Source: Streptomyces mirabilis
Lineage (GTDB): Bacteria > Actinomycetota > Actinomycetes > Streptomycetales > Streptomycetaceae
Length of the DNA: 64,000 nucleotides
Direction: 5' to 3'
NCBI RefSeq assembly: GCF_039503195.1
Contig: NZ_JBCJKP010000001.1
Coordinates: 5,704,001-5,768,000, forward strand
Under the pieces are notes generated by a model that worked only from the letters and a program-made list of their open reading frames with translations, searched no databases and had not been told where the DNA came from. Each line of letters opens with the position of its first letter. The stretch's first letter is position 1. Of the stretch, positions 8,175-17,260 are shown piece by piece. Position numbers and translations under genes: made by a program.

Positions 8175-8647
8175 GACGTCGAGCGTGCCACAACCTCGAC
8201 CGCATCACTCACAGGGGCGGTCCGGGGGTGGGGTTTGGCGTTCTGGAGCACACCCGCGGTCTCCTTGACCGAGGCGGCGACCTTCTGCGGGCCCTTGCCC
8301 TTTTTCGCCTTCTTCGCGAAGACCAGGCCGATCAGCGCGAGGAAGCCGGCGACCAGCACGTTCGCGGCGAACGACAGGACGAAGCAGATCGCGAGATTCC
8401 AGTGGCTCCAGGTCCGGATGCCGTACGCCAGGGCGAAGTTCAGCATCGGGAGGGAGAAGAGCAGCACCGCTCCGGCCGCGGAGAACGCGCCGCCGCTGAC
8501 CGCGCCGCGCTTGACGTCGTGCTTGAGCTGCGCCTTCGCCAGCGCGATCTCGTCGTGCACCAGTGCGGACATCTCGGTCGTCGCCGAGGCGAACAACTGG
8601 CCGATGCTGCGTTCGGCGCCGACCGGGCTGCCGTCGGGTGCGCTCAT
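8171..8647 (-). CDS. Phage-holin-family (PF07332-type) membrane protein
   Basis: This is a 158-residue actinobacterial membrane protein with a soluble N-terminal helix (LFASATTEMSALVHDEIALAKAQLK). Two membrane helices follow at about residues 51-75 and 83-107, then a basic KKAKKGKG stretch and a polar tail. The family name comes from remote similarity to holins; there is no phage context here, and a housekeeping envelope role is more likely. The start is the ATG at 8647 with GAGGGAG upstream. It is coupled to the epoxide-hydrolase-like gene. Confidence 0.75.
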   Translation of the reverse strand: MSAPDGSPVGAERSIGQLFASATTEMSALVHDEIALAKAQLKHDVKRGAVSGGAFSAAGAVLLFSLPMLNFALAYGIRTWSHWNLAICFVLSFAANVLVAGFLALIGLVFAKKAKKGKGPQKVAASVKETAGVLQNAKPHPRTAPVSDAVEVVARSTS

Positions 8648-8770
8648 CGCGGACTCCCTCTTCTGTATGTGCCTGCTCTGTACGGGCTGCTCTGTGCGGT
8701 CCGGCTGTCAACGGTGCCGGCACGGCCCTGGCTGCCCCAGTGCCCGTACCGTCTTCTGCCGACCGCCCGG

Positions 8771-8826
8771 CCCCGACCATCCAGCCCTGACCATCCGGCC
8801 CTGACCGTCGAGTCCTGACCATCCGG
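8771..8826. repeat. 14-bp tandem repeat, four copies
   Basis: Units of consensus CCCTGACCATCCGG start at 8771, 8785, 8799 and 8813, each with 0-4 changes. They fill much of the 190-bp gap between nhaA and the holin-family gene. Confidence 0.85.
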
Positions 8827-8837
8827 TTCTGCTCAGA

Positions 8838-10238
8838 TCATGCCGGACCGTCGTTCTCCTCGCTTGCCCCGGCCGCCACTTCGGCAAGCCTTCGGTGCTC
8901 GGCGGCCTTCCGTTCGTAGATCTCGGCCATCCGCAGGTGGTACGCCGGGTTGTTCTGCTCGTAGATGTCGGGGATGCCGTCGCTGTCCTCGTCGAGCTCC
9001 TCGGCCTCGCACAGCGCACGGTACTTGGCATTGCGTACCTTCAGCAGCGTCGTGGCGAGTACGGCGGCTATGAGCGAGCCGATGAGTACCGCGGCCTTCA
9101 CTTCGTCGGTGAGTACCGGGTCGTCCTTGAAGGCGAGTTCGCCGATGAGGAGGGAGACGGTGAAGCCGATTCCGGCGAGGGACGCGACGGCGAAGACGTC
9201 GGGCCAGACAAGATCCTCACTGAGCGAGGCCCGGGTGAACCGGGCGGCCAGCCAGGTCCCCCCGAAAATGCCCACGGCCTTCCCGACGACGAGCCCCAGC
9301 ACGACACCGAGTGTCTCGGGGCGCGTGAACACGTCACCGATCGCTCCTCCGGAGACGACGACCCCGGCGCTGAAGAGCGCGAACAGCGGCACGGCGAGCC
9401 CGGCGGAAAGGGGCCGGACAAGATGCTCGATGTGCTCCCCGGGTGAGTGCTCCTCGCCCTCGTGCGGGTGGCAGCGCAGCATCAGCCCCATCGCGACGCC
9501 GGAGATGGTGGCGTGGACGCCGCTGTTGTACATCAGCCCCCAGATGACGAGAGCGAGCGGCACATACACGTACCACCCGCGTACGCCCTTGCGCAGCAGT
9601 ACCCAGAACACGCCGAGCCCGACGACGGCCCCGCCCAGCGCGCCGAAGTCGATGTGGTCGGTGAAGAAGATCGCGATGATGAGAATCGCGAACAGGTCGT
9701 CGACGACGGCGAGGGTGAGCAGGAAGGCGCGCAGGGCGGACGGCAGGGAGGTGCCGATCACGGCCAGTACGGCGAGGGCGAAGGCGATGTCGGTGGCGGT
9801 GGGTACGGCCCACCCGCCGAGGGATCCGCCCCCGATCGCATTGGTGAGGGCGTAGACCAGCGCGGGCACGGCCATTCCACACACGGCCGCGACGACGGGC
9901 AGTATCGCGGCCTTCGGATCGCGCAGATCCCCCGCCACCAGCTCGCGCTTGAGTTCGATACCGGCGACGAAGAAGAACACGGCCAGTAGTCCGTCCGCCG
10001 CCCAGTGCTGAACGGACAGGTTCAGCCCGAGCGCGGAGGGCCCGAGATGGAAATGGCTGACGCTCGCGTAGCTGTCCCGCAGCGGCGTGTTGGCCCACAC
10101 CAGCGCGGCAACCGCCGCCACGAGCAACAGCACCCCACCGACGGTCTCGGTCCGCAACGCCTCCGCGACGAAGTTCCGCTCGGGCAGGGACAGGCGTCCG
10201 AGGAGCTTGCGGTTGTTGGCGCTGGGCGTCGTCGCCAC
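8838..10238 (-). CDS. nhaA: Na+/H+ antiporter NhaA
   Basis: This 466-residue polytopic protein is of the NhaA family and exports Na+ in exchange for H+ for pH and sodium homeostasis. The conserved aspartate pair that binds cation and proton is visible in LTLAVVDDLFAIL. The VFFFVAGIELKRE segment and GSLGGWAVPTATDIAFAL are also NhaA hallmarks. The C-terminus carries a hydrophilic tail of about 60 residues rich in Glu and Arg, beyond the E. coli length of 388. The GTG start at 10238 has GGAGG upstream. Confidence 0.93.
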   Translation of the reverse strand: MATTPSANNRKLLGRLSLPERNFVAEALRTETVGGVLLLVAAVAALVWANTPLRDSYASVSHFHLGPSALGLNLSVQHWAADGLLAVFFFVAGIELKRELVAGDLRDPKAAILPVVAAVCGMAVPALVYALTNAIGGGSLGGWAVPTATDIAFALAVLAVIGTSLPSALRAFLLTLAVVDDLFAILIIAIFFTDHIDFGALGGAVVGLGVFWVLLRKGVRGWYVYVPLALVIWGLMYNSGVHATISGVAMGLMLRCHPHEGEEHSPGEHIEHLVRPLSAGLAVPLFALFSAGVVVSGGAIGDVFTRPETLGVVLGLVVGKAVGIFGGTWLAARFTRASLSEDLVWPDVFAVASLAGIGFTVSLLIGELAFKDDPVLTDEVKAAVLIGSLIAAVLATTLLKVRNAKYRALCEAEELDEDSDGIPDIYEQNNPAYHLRMAEIYERKAAEHRRLAEVAAGASEENDGPA

Positions 10239-10692
10239 GGCGGGACCTCCGGGTCGTTACGGCTGTTTGCTGACGGCCGTCACGCGGGATCGCTGACGAC
10301 GCCGCCGACCAGACTTCCCGGCACACCCTGAGGCCACTACTTTACCTTGCCATTACGGCGAGATATTTCTTGTTACGGACATATGGTGCGCAAGAGGGGT
10401 GAGTGGTCGCGCCGACGCGCGGGGGCACGCCCCGGCACCGACGAGGGCTGCCAGGCACGGAGGCGGAGCGGTGGTAGCCGACTCGACGGAGACCTCACGA
10501 GAATCCAGGCCCAGCACGAGCCCAGGAGCAGACCTCCCAGCGTGTTGCCGCAGGACTGCGGCAACGGCACCGGAGGCCTCGCCGCCGCGGGGAAACACGG
10601 CCGGGGTCGTGTTCCAGGCCCCGCGGGGCCGCACAAGCGCCGGGTGGTCAGGAGGTGCGATCCCCGCCGGGGTGCCCGGGCAGAGGCCCCGA
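10239..10692. other. Intergenic region upstream of nhaA, no gene seen
   Basis: The region contains an A+T-richer patch around 10335-10385 that should hold the nhaA promoter on the minus strand. I see no convincing -35/-10 pair and no reading frame with Streptomyces codon bias in the remainder. Confidence 0.5.
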
Positions 10693-10717
10693 GCGGGGCG
10701 CAGGGGCGGAGCCCCGC
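10693..10717. terminator. Hairpin downstream of acs
   Basis: GCGGGGC at 10693-10699 pairs with GCCCCGC at 10711-10717. It lies just beyond the stronger hairpin at 10730 in the direction of acs transcription. Confidence 0.5.
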
Positions 10718-10729
10718 AAGGTGCCAGGT

Positions 10730-10764
10730 GGGGGTGCGGGGGCGCGTAGGGCCCCCACACCCCC
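10730..10764 (-). terminator. Strong terminator hairpin of acs
   Basis: A 14-bp stem with one mismatch (10730-10743 with 10751-10764) and a 7-nt loop lies 26 bp after the acs stop codon. The sequence resembles dispersed G+C-rich palindromes common downstream of Streptomyces genes. Confidence 0.7.
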
Positions 10765-10789
10765 AAGGGGCGGGTGGTGGGCGAAACCC

Positions 10790-12748
10790 TCAGTCCTCGC
10801 TCGGCGCCGCCGGCAGCTTCGCCTGGATGAGATCCATCACCGTGGAGTCCGTCAACGTCGTGACATCCCCCAGCTCCCGGTTCTCCGCCACGTCGCGCAA
10901 CAACCGCCGCATGATCTTCCCGGACCGAGTCTTGGGCAGCTCGGCCACCGGCAACACCCGCTTCGGCTTGGCGATCGGCCCCAGCGTCGTCCCCACGTGA
11001 TTCCGCAGATCCGCCACCAGCCCGGCATCCTCCGCGGAAGCGGTCCCCCGCAGAATCACGAACGCGACGATCGCCTGCCCCGTCGTCTCGTCCGCCGCAC
11101 CGACCACCGCCGCCTCGGCGACCGAAGGATGCGAGACGAGCGCCGACTCGACCTCGGTCGTCGAGATGTTGTGCCCGGACACGAGCATCACGTCGTCGAC
11201 CCGCCCGAGGAGCCAGATGTCCCCGTCGTCGTCCTTCTTCGCCCCGTCCCCGGCGAAGTACTTCCCCTCGAACCGCGACCAGTACGTGTCGAGGAACCGC
11301 TGGTCGTCGCCCCAGATCGTGCGCAGCATCGACGGCCACGGCTCGGTGAGCACCAGGTACCCGCCACCCCCGTCGGGAACCTCCCGCGCCTCGTCGTCGA
11401 CCACGGTCGCCGAGATCCCCGGCAACGGCCGCTGCGCCGACCCCGGCTTGGTCTCGGTGACTCCCGGCAGCGGCGAGATCATCATCGCGCCGGTCTCGGT
11501 CTGCCACCACGTGTCCACGATGGGCGTCCGGTCACCGCCGATGTGCTTGCGGTACCAGACCCACGCCTCGGGGTTGATCGGCTCGCCCACGGACCCCAGC
11601 ACCCGCAGGCTGCTGAGATCGAACTTCGCGGGGATGTCGTCCCCCCACTTCATGAACGTACGGATCGCGGTGGGCGCCGTGTAGAGAATCGTCACCCCGT
11701 ACTTCTGCACGATCTCCCAGAACCGCCCCTGGTGCGGCGTGTCCGGTGTCCCCTCGTACATCACCTGCGTCGCACCGTTCGCAAGCGGTCCATACGTGAT
11801 GTACGAGTGCCCGGTGACCCAGCCGATGTCGGCCGTGCACCAGTACACGTCGGTCTCCGGCTTGAGGTCGAAGACGGCGTGGTGGGTGTACGAGGCCTGG
11901 GTGAGGTACCCGCCCGAGGTGTGCAGGATGCCCTTCGGCTTCCCCGTGGTCCCGGAGGTGTAGAGGATGAACAGCGGCTGCTCGGCGTCGAAAGCCTCTG
12001 GCGTGTGCTCGGCGGACTGCCGCTCGACGATCTCGTGCCACCACACGTCGCGGCCCTCGGTCCAGTCGACCTCCTGGCCGGTACGGCGGACCACCAGCAC
12101 CTTGTCGACCCCGTCGACCCGGCTCACCGCGTCGTCGACGGCCGGCTTGAGCGCGGACGGCTTGCCGCGCCGGTAACCGCCGTCGGAGGTGATGACCAGC
12201 TTGGCGTCCGCGTCCTGGATGCGGGTGGCGATCGCGTCCGCGGAGAATCCGCCGAAGACGACCGAATGCGCCGCACCGATCCGTGCACACGCCAGCATCG
12301 CGACGACGGCCTCGGGGATCATCGGCAGATAGACGGCGACCCGGTCGCCCTTCCGGACGCCCAGCTCGATCAGTGCGTTGGCGGCCTTGCTCACCTCGTC
12401 CTTGAGCTCGGCGTAGGTGATCGCCCGGCTGTCACCGGGCTCGCCCTCGAAGTGGATGGCGACCCGGTCGCCGTTCCCGGCCTCCACATGCCGGTCGACG
12501 CAGTTGTACGCGACGTTCAGCTTTCCGTCGGCGAACCACTTCGCGAACGGCGGGTTCGACCAGTCCAGCGTTTCGGTCGGCTCGGTGGCCCAGGTCAGCC
12601 GGCGGGCCTGCTCGGCCCAGAAGCCGAGCCTGTCAGCCTTGGCCTGCTCATACGCCTCCGCGGTGACATTGGCGTTCGCCGCCAGGTCGGCGGGCGGCGC
12701 GAACCTGCGCTCTTCCTTCAGCAGGTTGGCCAGGCTTTCGTTGCTCAC
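10790..12748 (-). CDS. acsA: Acetyl-CoA synthetase
   Basis: This 652-residue AMP-forming acetate:CoA ligase activates acetate to acetyl-CoA through acetyl-AMP. The phosphate loop [11 protein letters not shown], the WWQTETG motif and the [16 protein letters not shown] hinge segment are intact. The C-terminal [10 protein letters not shown] holds the catalytic lysine that is the usual acetylation target of Pat-type enzymes. Length and sequence match the enzyme family throughout. The start is the GTG at 12748, with AAGGGAG upstream, rather than an ATG 14 codons earlier. A GntR-type palindrome lies 86 bp upstream. Confidence 0.96.
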   Translation of the reverse strand: MSNESLANLLKEERRFAPPADLAANANVTAEAYEQAKADRLGFWAEQARRLTWATEPTETLDWSNPPFAKWFADGKLNVAYNCVDRHVEAGNGDRVAIHFEGEPGDSRAITYAELKDEVSKAANALIELGVRKGDRVAVYLPMIPEAVVAMLACARIGAAHSVVFGGFSADAIATRIQDADAKLVITSDGGYRRGKPSALKPAVDDAVSRVDGVDKVLVVRRTGQEVDWTEGRDVWWHEIVERQSAEHTPEAFDAEQPLFILYTSGTTGKPKGILHTSGGYLTQASYTHHAVFDLKPETDVYWCTADIGWVTGHSYITYGPLANGATQVMYEGTPDTPHQGRFWEIVQKYGVTILYTAPTAIRTFMKWGDDIPAKFDLSSLRVLGSVGEPINPEAWVWYRKHIGGDRTPIVDTWWQTETGAMMISPLPGVTETKPGSAQRPLPGISATVVDDEAREVPDGGGGYLVLTEPWPSMLRTIWGDDQRFLDTYWSRFEGKYFAGDGAKKDDDGDIWLLGRVDDVMLVSGHNISTTEVESALVSHPSVAEAAVVGAADETTGQAIVAFVILRGTASAEDAGLVADLRNHVGTTLGPIAKPKRVLPVAELPKTRSGKIMRRLLRDVAENRELGDVTTLTDSTVMDLIQAKLPAAPSED

Positions 12749-12833
12749 GACATCTCCCTTTCCCAGGGTGTCCGTTGTGTCCCAGGCCACAGCTCATCAG
12801 ACCGAAGCCCTCGATGACAAGGGCCGACCTCAA

Positions 12834-12849
12834 ATTGGTTTAGACCTAT
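12834..12849. promoter_or_regulatory. GntR/DasR-like operator candidate upstream of acs
   Basis: ATTGGTTTAGACCTAT agrees at 12 of 16 positions with the DasR site consensus ACTGGTCTAGACCACT as I recall it. It is placed like a promoter operator for acs. Confidence 0.35.
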
Positions 12850-13233
12850 CGAGGAGCTGAGGTCCCTTCAGAAGTACGCACCAGGCACGCGTGGGGTACG
12901 CACTCCGAGCCACGTACGGACAGGCGCGCGGGTTCACCCGGCAACCATTCCCGCGACCGCCCCCCACGTGGATGCCGTGACGCACGAGACGCCCGGGCGT
13001 GTCGCGGCCCCTCACGCACGGCTCCCCTACGGCCCCCCATGTCCGCCCCTCACGCACGGCCCCTCACGCACGGCTCCCCACATCCGCCCCCCACGCCCGG
13101 CCTGCACGTCCGCTCCCGGCCCTCGGCCCTCGGCAAGGGCGCCCCGCGCCCATGCACCCACCGCACGCACGGCGTGGCACGCACCCCCGCCGAGCGGGGC
13201 CGCGCGCCACGCCGAGGTCACACGGATGCGAGG
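12850..13233. other. Intergenic region with short direct repeats
   Basis: No gene is supported here. The 15-mer CCCCTCACGCACGGC occurs at 13008, 13046 and 13060, and the surrounding sequence is built of similar CACGCACGG / CCCCACG pieces. The region separates acs from the SulP/carbonic anhydrase gene. Confidence 0.6.
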
Positions 13234-15657
13234 TCAGGCGGGGTGCCGCAGATCCTCCGTCGCCCCCACGTGATCGAACAGCTCGCCGTCGTCGCGTTCG
13301 ACGAGCAGATACGCCTGCGCCTCTCCGACGTGGAAGTACATCCCGTGCAGCTCGAGCGCACCCTCCCGCAGGGCCCGTGCCACCGACTCGTGCGCCCGCA
13401 GATGCTCCAACTGCTGCACCACGTTGGTCAGACACAGCTGCTCCACCGCGTCGGCCGGCGCCCGCCCGGCGAGCCGGGCCCAGGGACGGTTCTTGGCGGC
13501 CATCCGCTCCAGACTGGGCACCCCGTGCCGCAGCCACCGCTTGAGCGGGGTCTGCGCCCCGCCGGGCTCCGCGTTCAACAGGGCCTGCATGGCCCCGCAT
13601 CCGGAGTGCCCGCAGACCGTGATGGATCGCACATGCAGCACGTCCACCGCGTACTCGATCGCCGCGGCCACCGAGTCGTCCCCGCTCTCCTCCCCGGGCT
13701 TCGGCACGAGGTTGCCCACGTTGCGTACGACGAACAGGTCGCCCGGACCACTGGAGGTGATCATCGACGTGACGAGCCGTGAGTCGGCACAGGTCAGGAA
13801 CAGTTGCGACGGCCGCTGCCCTTCCCGCGCCAGCCGTGCCAGCTCACCCCGCACCAGGGGCGCGGTGTTGCGCTGGAACGCGCTGATTCCACGCGCCAGT
13901 TGATGCCCGCTCCGCCCGCTGAGGCCATCGCGCCCGGCGGTAGCGGTGGCACCGGCCGCACCGTCCGGCCCCTCCGACCCGTCTGCCGGGCCCGCCCCAT
14001 CCGGCCGGTCGTCGGCGGATGCGGGCTGCGGACCGGCGGAGGGTTCGCAGTGGTGGTTGCGCCATGGCGTCCAGGGGCGGCAGCGGCAGTGGGAGGGGCC
14101 CGCGGGCTCGGCGATCCGGGTGCCGGATCGCCCGGTCAACTCGACCGTGCCACCTCGCGCGACATGCGCGCTCTGCCAGTCCTGCAGGGACTCGTATGCC
14201 GCGTGGTCCATGAAGGATCCGTCCAACTCCAGGTCCACATGTGCCCCTTGAGGTACCAGGTGCAGGACGCGGCTGAGCCGAGGCACCGCGAGGAACGTCA
14301 ACTGCCCTCGCACTCGTACGTAATGGACTCCTCCTCTCTCTTCATGCGTGATGCGCGTGCGAGCGAGCCGGTGCAGGGCGACGGCGACGGCCGCGGAGAC
14401 CCCCAGCACCACGCCCTCGAGAACACCGAGGCACACGACGCCGAGCGTGGTGACGACGTACACCAGCACTTCGCGGTGGCGGGTGACCGTGCGGATGTGG
14501 TGCAGGGACACCATCTGGATGCCGACGGCCATCACCAGGGCGGCGAGCGATGCGAGGGGGATCAGCTCCAGGATCGGGACCATCAGCAGCGCGGCAACTA
14601 CTACGAAAACGCCGTGCAGCATCGTGGAGTTCCGGCTCACGGCGCCGGCTTGCACATTCGCCGAACTGCGCACGGCGACCCCGGCGACGGGCAGCCCGCC
14701 GAGCGCGCCGGAGACGACATTGGCGGCGCCCTGACCGAGCAACTCCCGGTTCAGGTCGGAGCGGCCCACCCGGGTTTGCTGCGCGGGCCGCCTCGCCACC
14801 AGCTTGTCCACGGCCACGGCGCCGAGAAGTGACTGCACACTGCACACCAGCGTGACGGTGAGGACGGCGGCGGCGATCCCGAGCACCGGCCCCTCGGGGA
14901 GCCCGGCCAGGGCGTGACTGCTCCAGGACGGCAGATCGACCTTGGGCAGGACCAGCCCGGTGAGTGAGGCGGTCAGGGTTGCCCCCGCGACGGCGACGAG
15001 CGCGGCCGGCACGGTGCGCAGGACGTGTCCGACCCGTCCGGGAATCCGTGGCCAGGCGAAGAGGAGCGTCAGTGTCAGCACACTCATCGAGACCGCCGCG
15101 GGGTGAAGGTGCACCAACTGGGCGGGTAGCGCGCGCAGGTTGTCGAGCACGGAGCTCTGTGGGGTGCCGCCCAGCACGATGTGCAGTTGGGCGACGGCGA
15201 TGGTCACACCGATGCCGGCGAGCATGCCGTGCACGATCGCGGGGCTGACGGCGAGCGCCGTGCGGGCCACGCGCAGGCATCCCAGGCCCAGCTGGGCGAC
15301 TCCGGCGAGGACGGTGATGGCGCAGGTCGCACGCCATCCGTAGCGGTGGATGAGCTCGGCGGTGACCACCGTGAGCCCGGCGGCGGGCCCGCTCACCTGG
15401 AGCGGTGAGCCGCCGAGCCGGGCGGCGACGATTCCGCCCACGGCGGCGGCGACGAGGCCCGACTGGAGCGGCGCGCCGGTGGCGAGCGCGATGCCGAGGG
15501 ACAGGGGCAGGGCGATCAGGAAGACCGCGATCGAGGCTGAGAGATCGGCGCCCGCGACACGGAATCGGCGGGGCGGGGTCGGCGGGGGGCTGTGGGGTTG
15601 GTGGATGCGCCTGGGCCGAGTCGAGTCGGCGGCGCGGGTGGGGACGCAGGCAGACAT
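13234..15657 (-). CDS. SulP family transporter fused to beta-carbonic anhydrase
   Basis: This is an 807-residue fusion. After a proline-rich leader of about 35 residues come 10-12 membrane helices of the SulP/SLC26 anion transporter family (ADLSASIAVFLIALPLSLG onward). Next is a STAS-like segment (LELDGSFMDHAAYESLQDW) and a beta-class carbonic anhydrase domain. Its zinc ligands are readable in FLTCADSRL and in CGHSGCGAMQAL. Such fusions probably couple bicarbonate uptake with CO2/HCO3- interconversion. The ATG at 15657 has GGAGGAG upstream, so I prefer it to longer forms. Confidence 0.9.
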   Translation of the reverse strand: MSACVPTRAADSTRPRRIHQPHSPPPTPPRRFRVAGADLSASIAVFLIALPLSLGIALATGAPLQSGLVAAAVGGIVAARLGGSPLQVSGPAAGLTVVTAELIHRYGWRATCAITVLAGVAQLGLGCLRVARTALAVSPAIVHGMLAGIGVTIAVAQLHIVLGGTPQSSVLDNLRALPAQLVHLHPAAVSMSVLTLTLLFAWPRIPGRVGHVLRTVPAALVAVAGATLTASLTGLVLPKVDLPSWSSHALAGLPEGPVLGIAAAVLTVTLVCSVQSLLGAVAVDKLVARRPAQQTRVGRSDLNRELLGQGAANVVSGALGGLPVAGVAVRSSANVQAGAVSRNSTMLHGVFVVVAALLMVPILELIPLASLAALVMAVGIQMVSLHHIRTVTRHREVLVYVVTTLGVVCLGVLEGVVLGVSAAVAVALHRLARTRITHEERGGVHYVRVRGQLTFLAVPRLSRVLHLVPQGAHVDLELDGSFMDHAAYESLQDWQSAHVARGGTVELTGRSGTRIAEPAGPSHCRCRPWTPWRNHHCEPSAGPQPASADDRPDGAGPADGSEGPDGAAGATATAGRDGLSGRSGHQLARGISAFQRNTAPLVRGELARLAREGQRPSQLFLTCADSRLVTSMITSSGPGDLFVVRNVGNLVPKPGEESGDDSVAAAIEYAVDVLHVRSITVCGHSGCGAMQALLNAEPGGAQTPLKRWLRHGVPSLERMAAKNRPWARLAGRAPADAVEQLCLTNVVQQLEHLRAHESVARALREGALELHGMYFHVGEAQAYLLVERDDGELFDHVGATEDLRHPA

Positions 15658-15835
15658 TCCCGTCTCCTCCGGGGCAGCGCGGTCGCGGAACAGGTGGTCC
15701 CCGTCCAGGGAGGACGGGGGCAGATCGCGGCCGTGGGTCACGGCGTGCAGTGGCGGGACTTTCAAAGCTCGGTAAATGGATCGTAATCCAGAGTAAAGCC
15801 CACGTGCGGACTTTAGTGGCAAATGGGGCAGTAAA

Positions 15836-15851
15836 TCACTCACGTGGGTGA
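15836..15851. promoter_or_regulatory. CACGTG-centred palindrome upstream of lipoprotein gene
   Basis: TCACTCACGTGGGTGA is a near-perfect palindrome in a locally A+T-richer promoter region (15770-15900). A second CCCACGTG element lies at 15799-15806. The rest of the 15658-15991 spacer shows no gene. Confidence 0.4.
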
Positions 15852-15991
15852 AGCGAGCTTTTTATCGGCTTGTCGTATTTATTCGATCTCGGCCTCGTGC
15901 GACCTTGACGGCGCTGTCGGCATTTCACCGCACAGCACCCTAGAACGCCCAAAGTGGCGTTGCTCTGACAGAAGGAAGAAGGTGGGCGGAG

Positions 15992-17260
15992 ATGGCCACC
16001 ACCCAGAGGATCGCCGCGGGCGCAGCAGTCGCCGCGGCCTGCGCCACGGCGCTCGCCGGTTGCGCCACCGGCACCACCGGTTCCAACGAAGGCGCGCACG
16101 GCGCGAACGAGGCGGGGGCGCCGGCGCCCCAGAGCGCGGTCCGCCTGATCGGCGACGGCTCCACCGCGTACACCGGAGCGCAGCCGCATCTGCCCAAGCC
16201 CGAGCGGCTGAAGCCCGGTCAGAAGCCCCCACAGTTCGTGGTCTTCTCGTGGGACGGCGCCGGCGAGGACAGCCAGAAGCTCTTCTCGCACTTCCGCAAG
16301 GTCGCCAAGGCCAACGGGGCGACGATGACGTACTTCCTGAGCGGCGTGTACCTGCTGCCGGAGGACAAGCGCGAGCTGTACAAGCCGCCGGAGCACTCGC
16401 CGGGTAGCTCGGAGATCGGCTTCAACGACGAGAAGGGCATCAGGGACACCGTCGAGCAGCTACGCGGCGCGTGGCTGGAGGGCAACGAGATCGGCACGCA
16501 CTTCAATGGCCACTTCTGTGGTGCGGACGGCGGTGTCGGCGAGTGGTCGGTCGCGGAGTGGAAGAGCGAGATCGCCCAGGCGAAGGCGTTCGTGAAGTCC
16601 TGGAAGACCAACGCGGCCATGAAGAACGCGGCTCCGCTGCCCTTCGACTACGACAAGGAGCTCATCGGCGCCCGCACCCCCTGCCTGGAGGGCCAGAAGA
16701 ACTTCATGAAGGCGGCCCGGCAGCTGGGCTTCCGCTATGACACCAGCGGCGTCAACAACCAGGTATGGCCCAAGAAGAAGAACGGCCTGTGGGATCTGTC
16801 GATGCAGCTGGTCCCCTTCCCCGGGCACACCTTCGAGCAGCTCACCATGGACTACAACTTCATGGTCAACCAGTCGGGTACGCGGACCCAGGGCGACCCC
16901 GACAAGCAGGAGTACTGGGGCAACCAGATGCGTGACGGCCTGCTCAAGGGCTTCGACCGCGCCTACGACGGCAACCGCGCGCCGCTGATCATCGGCAACC
17001 ACTTCGAGTCCTGGAACGGCGGCACCTACATGCGTGCCATCGACCAGGTCGTGGAAAACGTGTGCAACAAGCCCGACGTCCGCTGCGTCTCCTTCCGGCA
17101 ACTCGCCGACTGGCTCGACGCCCAGGACCCGGCCACGCTGGACCGGCTGCGCGGCCTCAACGTCGGAGAGGTCCCGAAGCAGGGCTGGGCGTCCTTCTTG
17201 TCGGGCCGCCCCGCCCCGGCCCCGAAGGGCATCCCCGGGGCGCCGGCCCTCAAGCCGTAG
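15992..17260 (+). CDS. Secreted lipoprotein, polysaccharide-deacetylase-like
   Basis: This 422-residue exported lipoprotein has a signal peptide ending in the lipobox LAGC (Cys24), followed by a Gly/Ala/Asn-rich linker. From about residue 80 the sequence resembles a NodB-type (polysaccharide deacetylase) barrel: QFVVFSWDGAGED at the first strand, EIGTHFNGHFCG in the middle and IIGNHFESWNGG late. The classical metal motif is not cleanly conserved, so activity on cell-wall sugars is uncertain. The ATG at 15992 follows GGTGGGCGGAG. The 3' end overlaps the convergent CooC-like gene by 11 nt. Confidence 0.72.
   Translation: MATTQRIAAGAAVAAACATALAGCATGTTGSNEGAHGANEAGAPAPQSAVRLIGDGSTAYTGAQPHLPKPERLKPGQKPPQFVVFSWDGAGEDSQKLFSHFRKVAKANGATMTYFLSGVYLLPEDKRELYKPPEHSPGSSEIGFNDEKGIRDTVEQLRGAWLEGNEIGTHFNGHFCGADGGVGEWSVAEWKSEIAQAKAFVKSWKTNAAMKNAAPLPFDYDKELIGARTPCLEGQKNFMKAARQLGFRYDTSGVNNQVWPKKKNGLWDLSMQLVPFPGHTFEQLTMDYNFMVNQSGTRTQGDPDKQEYWGNQMRDGLLKGFDRAYDGNRAPLIIGNHFESWNGGTYMRAIDQVVENVCNKPDVRCVSFRQLADWLDAQDPATLDRLRGLNVGEVPKQGWASFLSGRPAPAPKGIPGAPALKP

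Noticed and set aside
8171..8647. Phage holin family protein as a sign of a prophage
   Set aside because: The family name is historical, and the neighbours are an epoxide-hydrolase-like gene and nhaA in conserved order. No lysin, capsid or integrase gene is near.
12961..13080. CRISPR-like array from the CACGCACGG repeats
   Set aside because: Repeats are only 15 bp, irregularly spaced and partly overlapping. There are no spacers of constant length and no cas genes.
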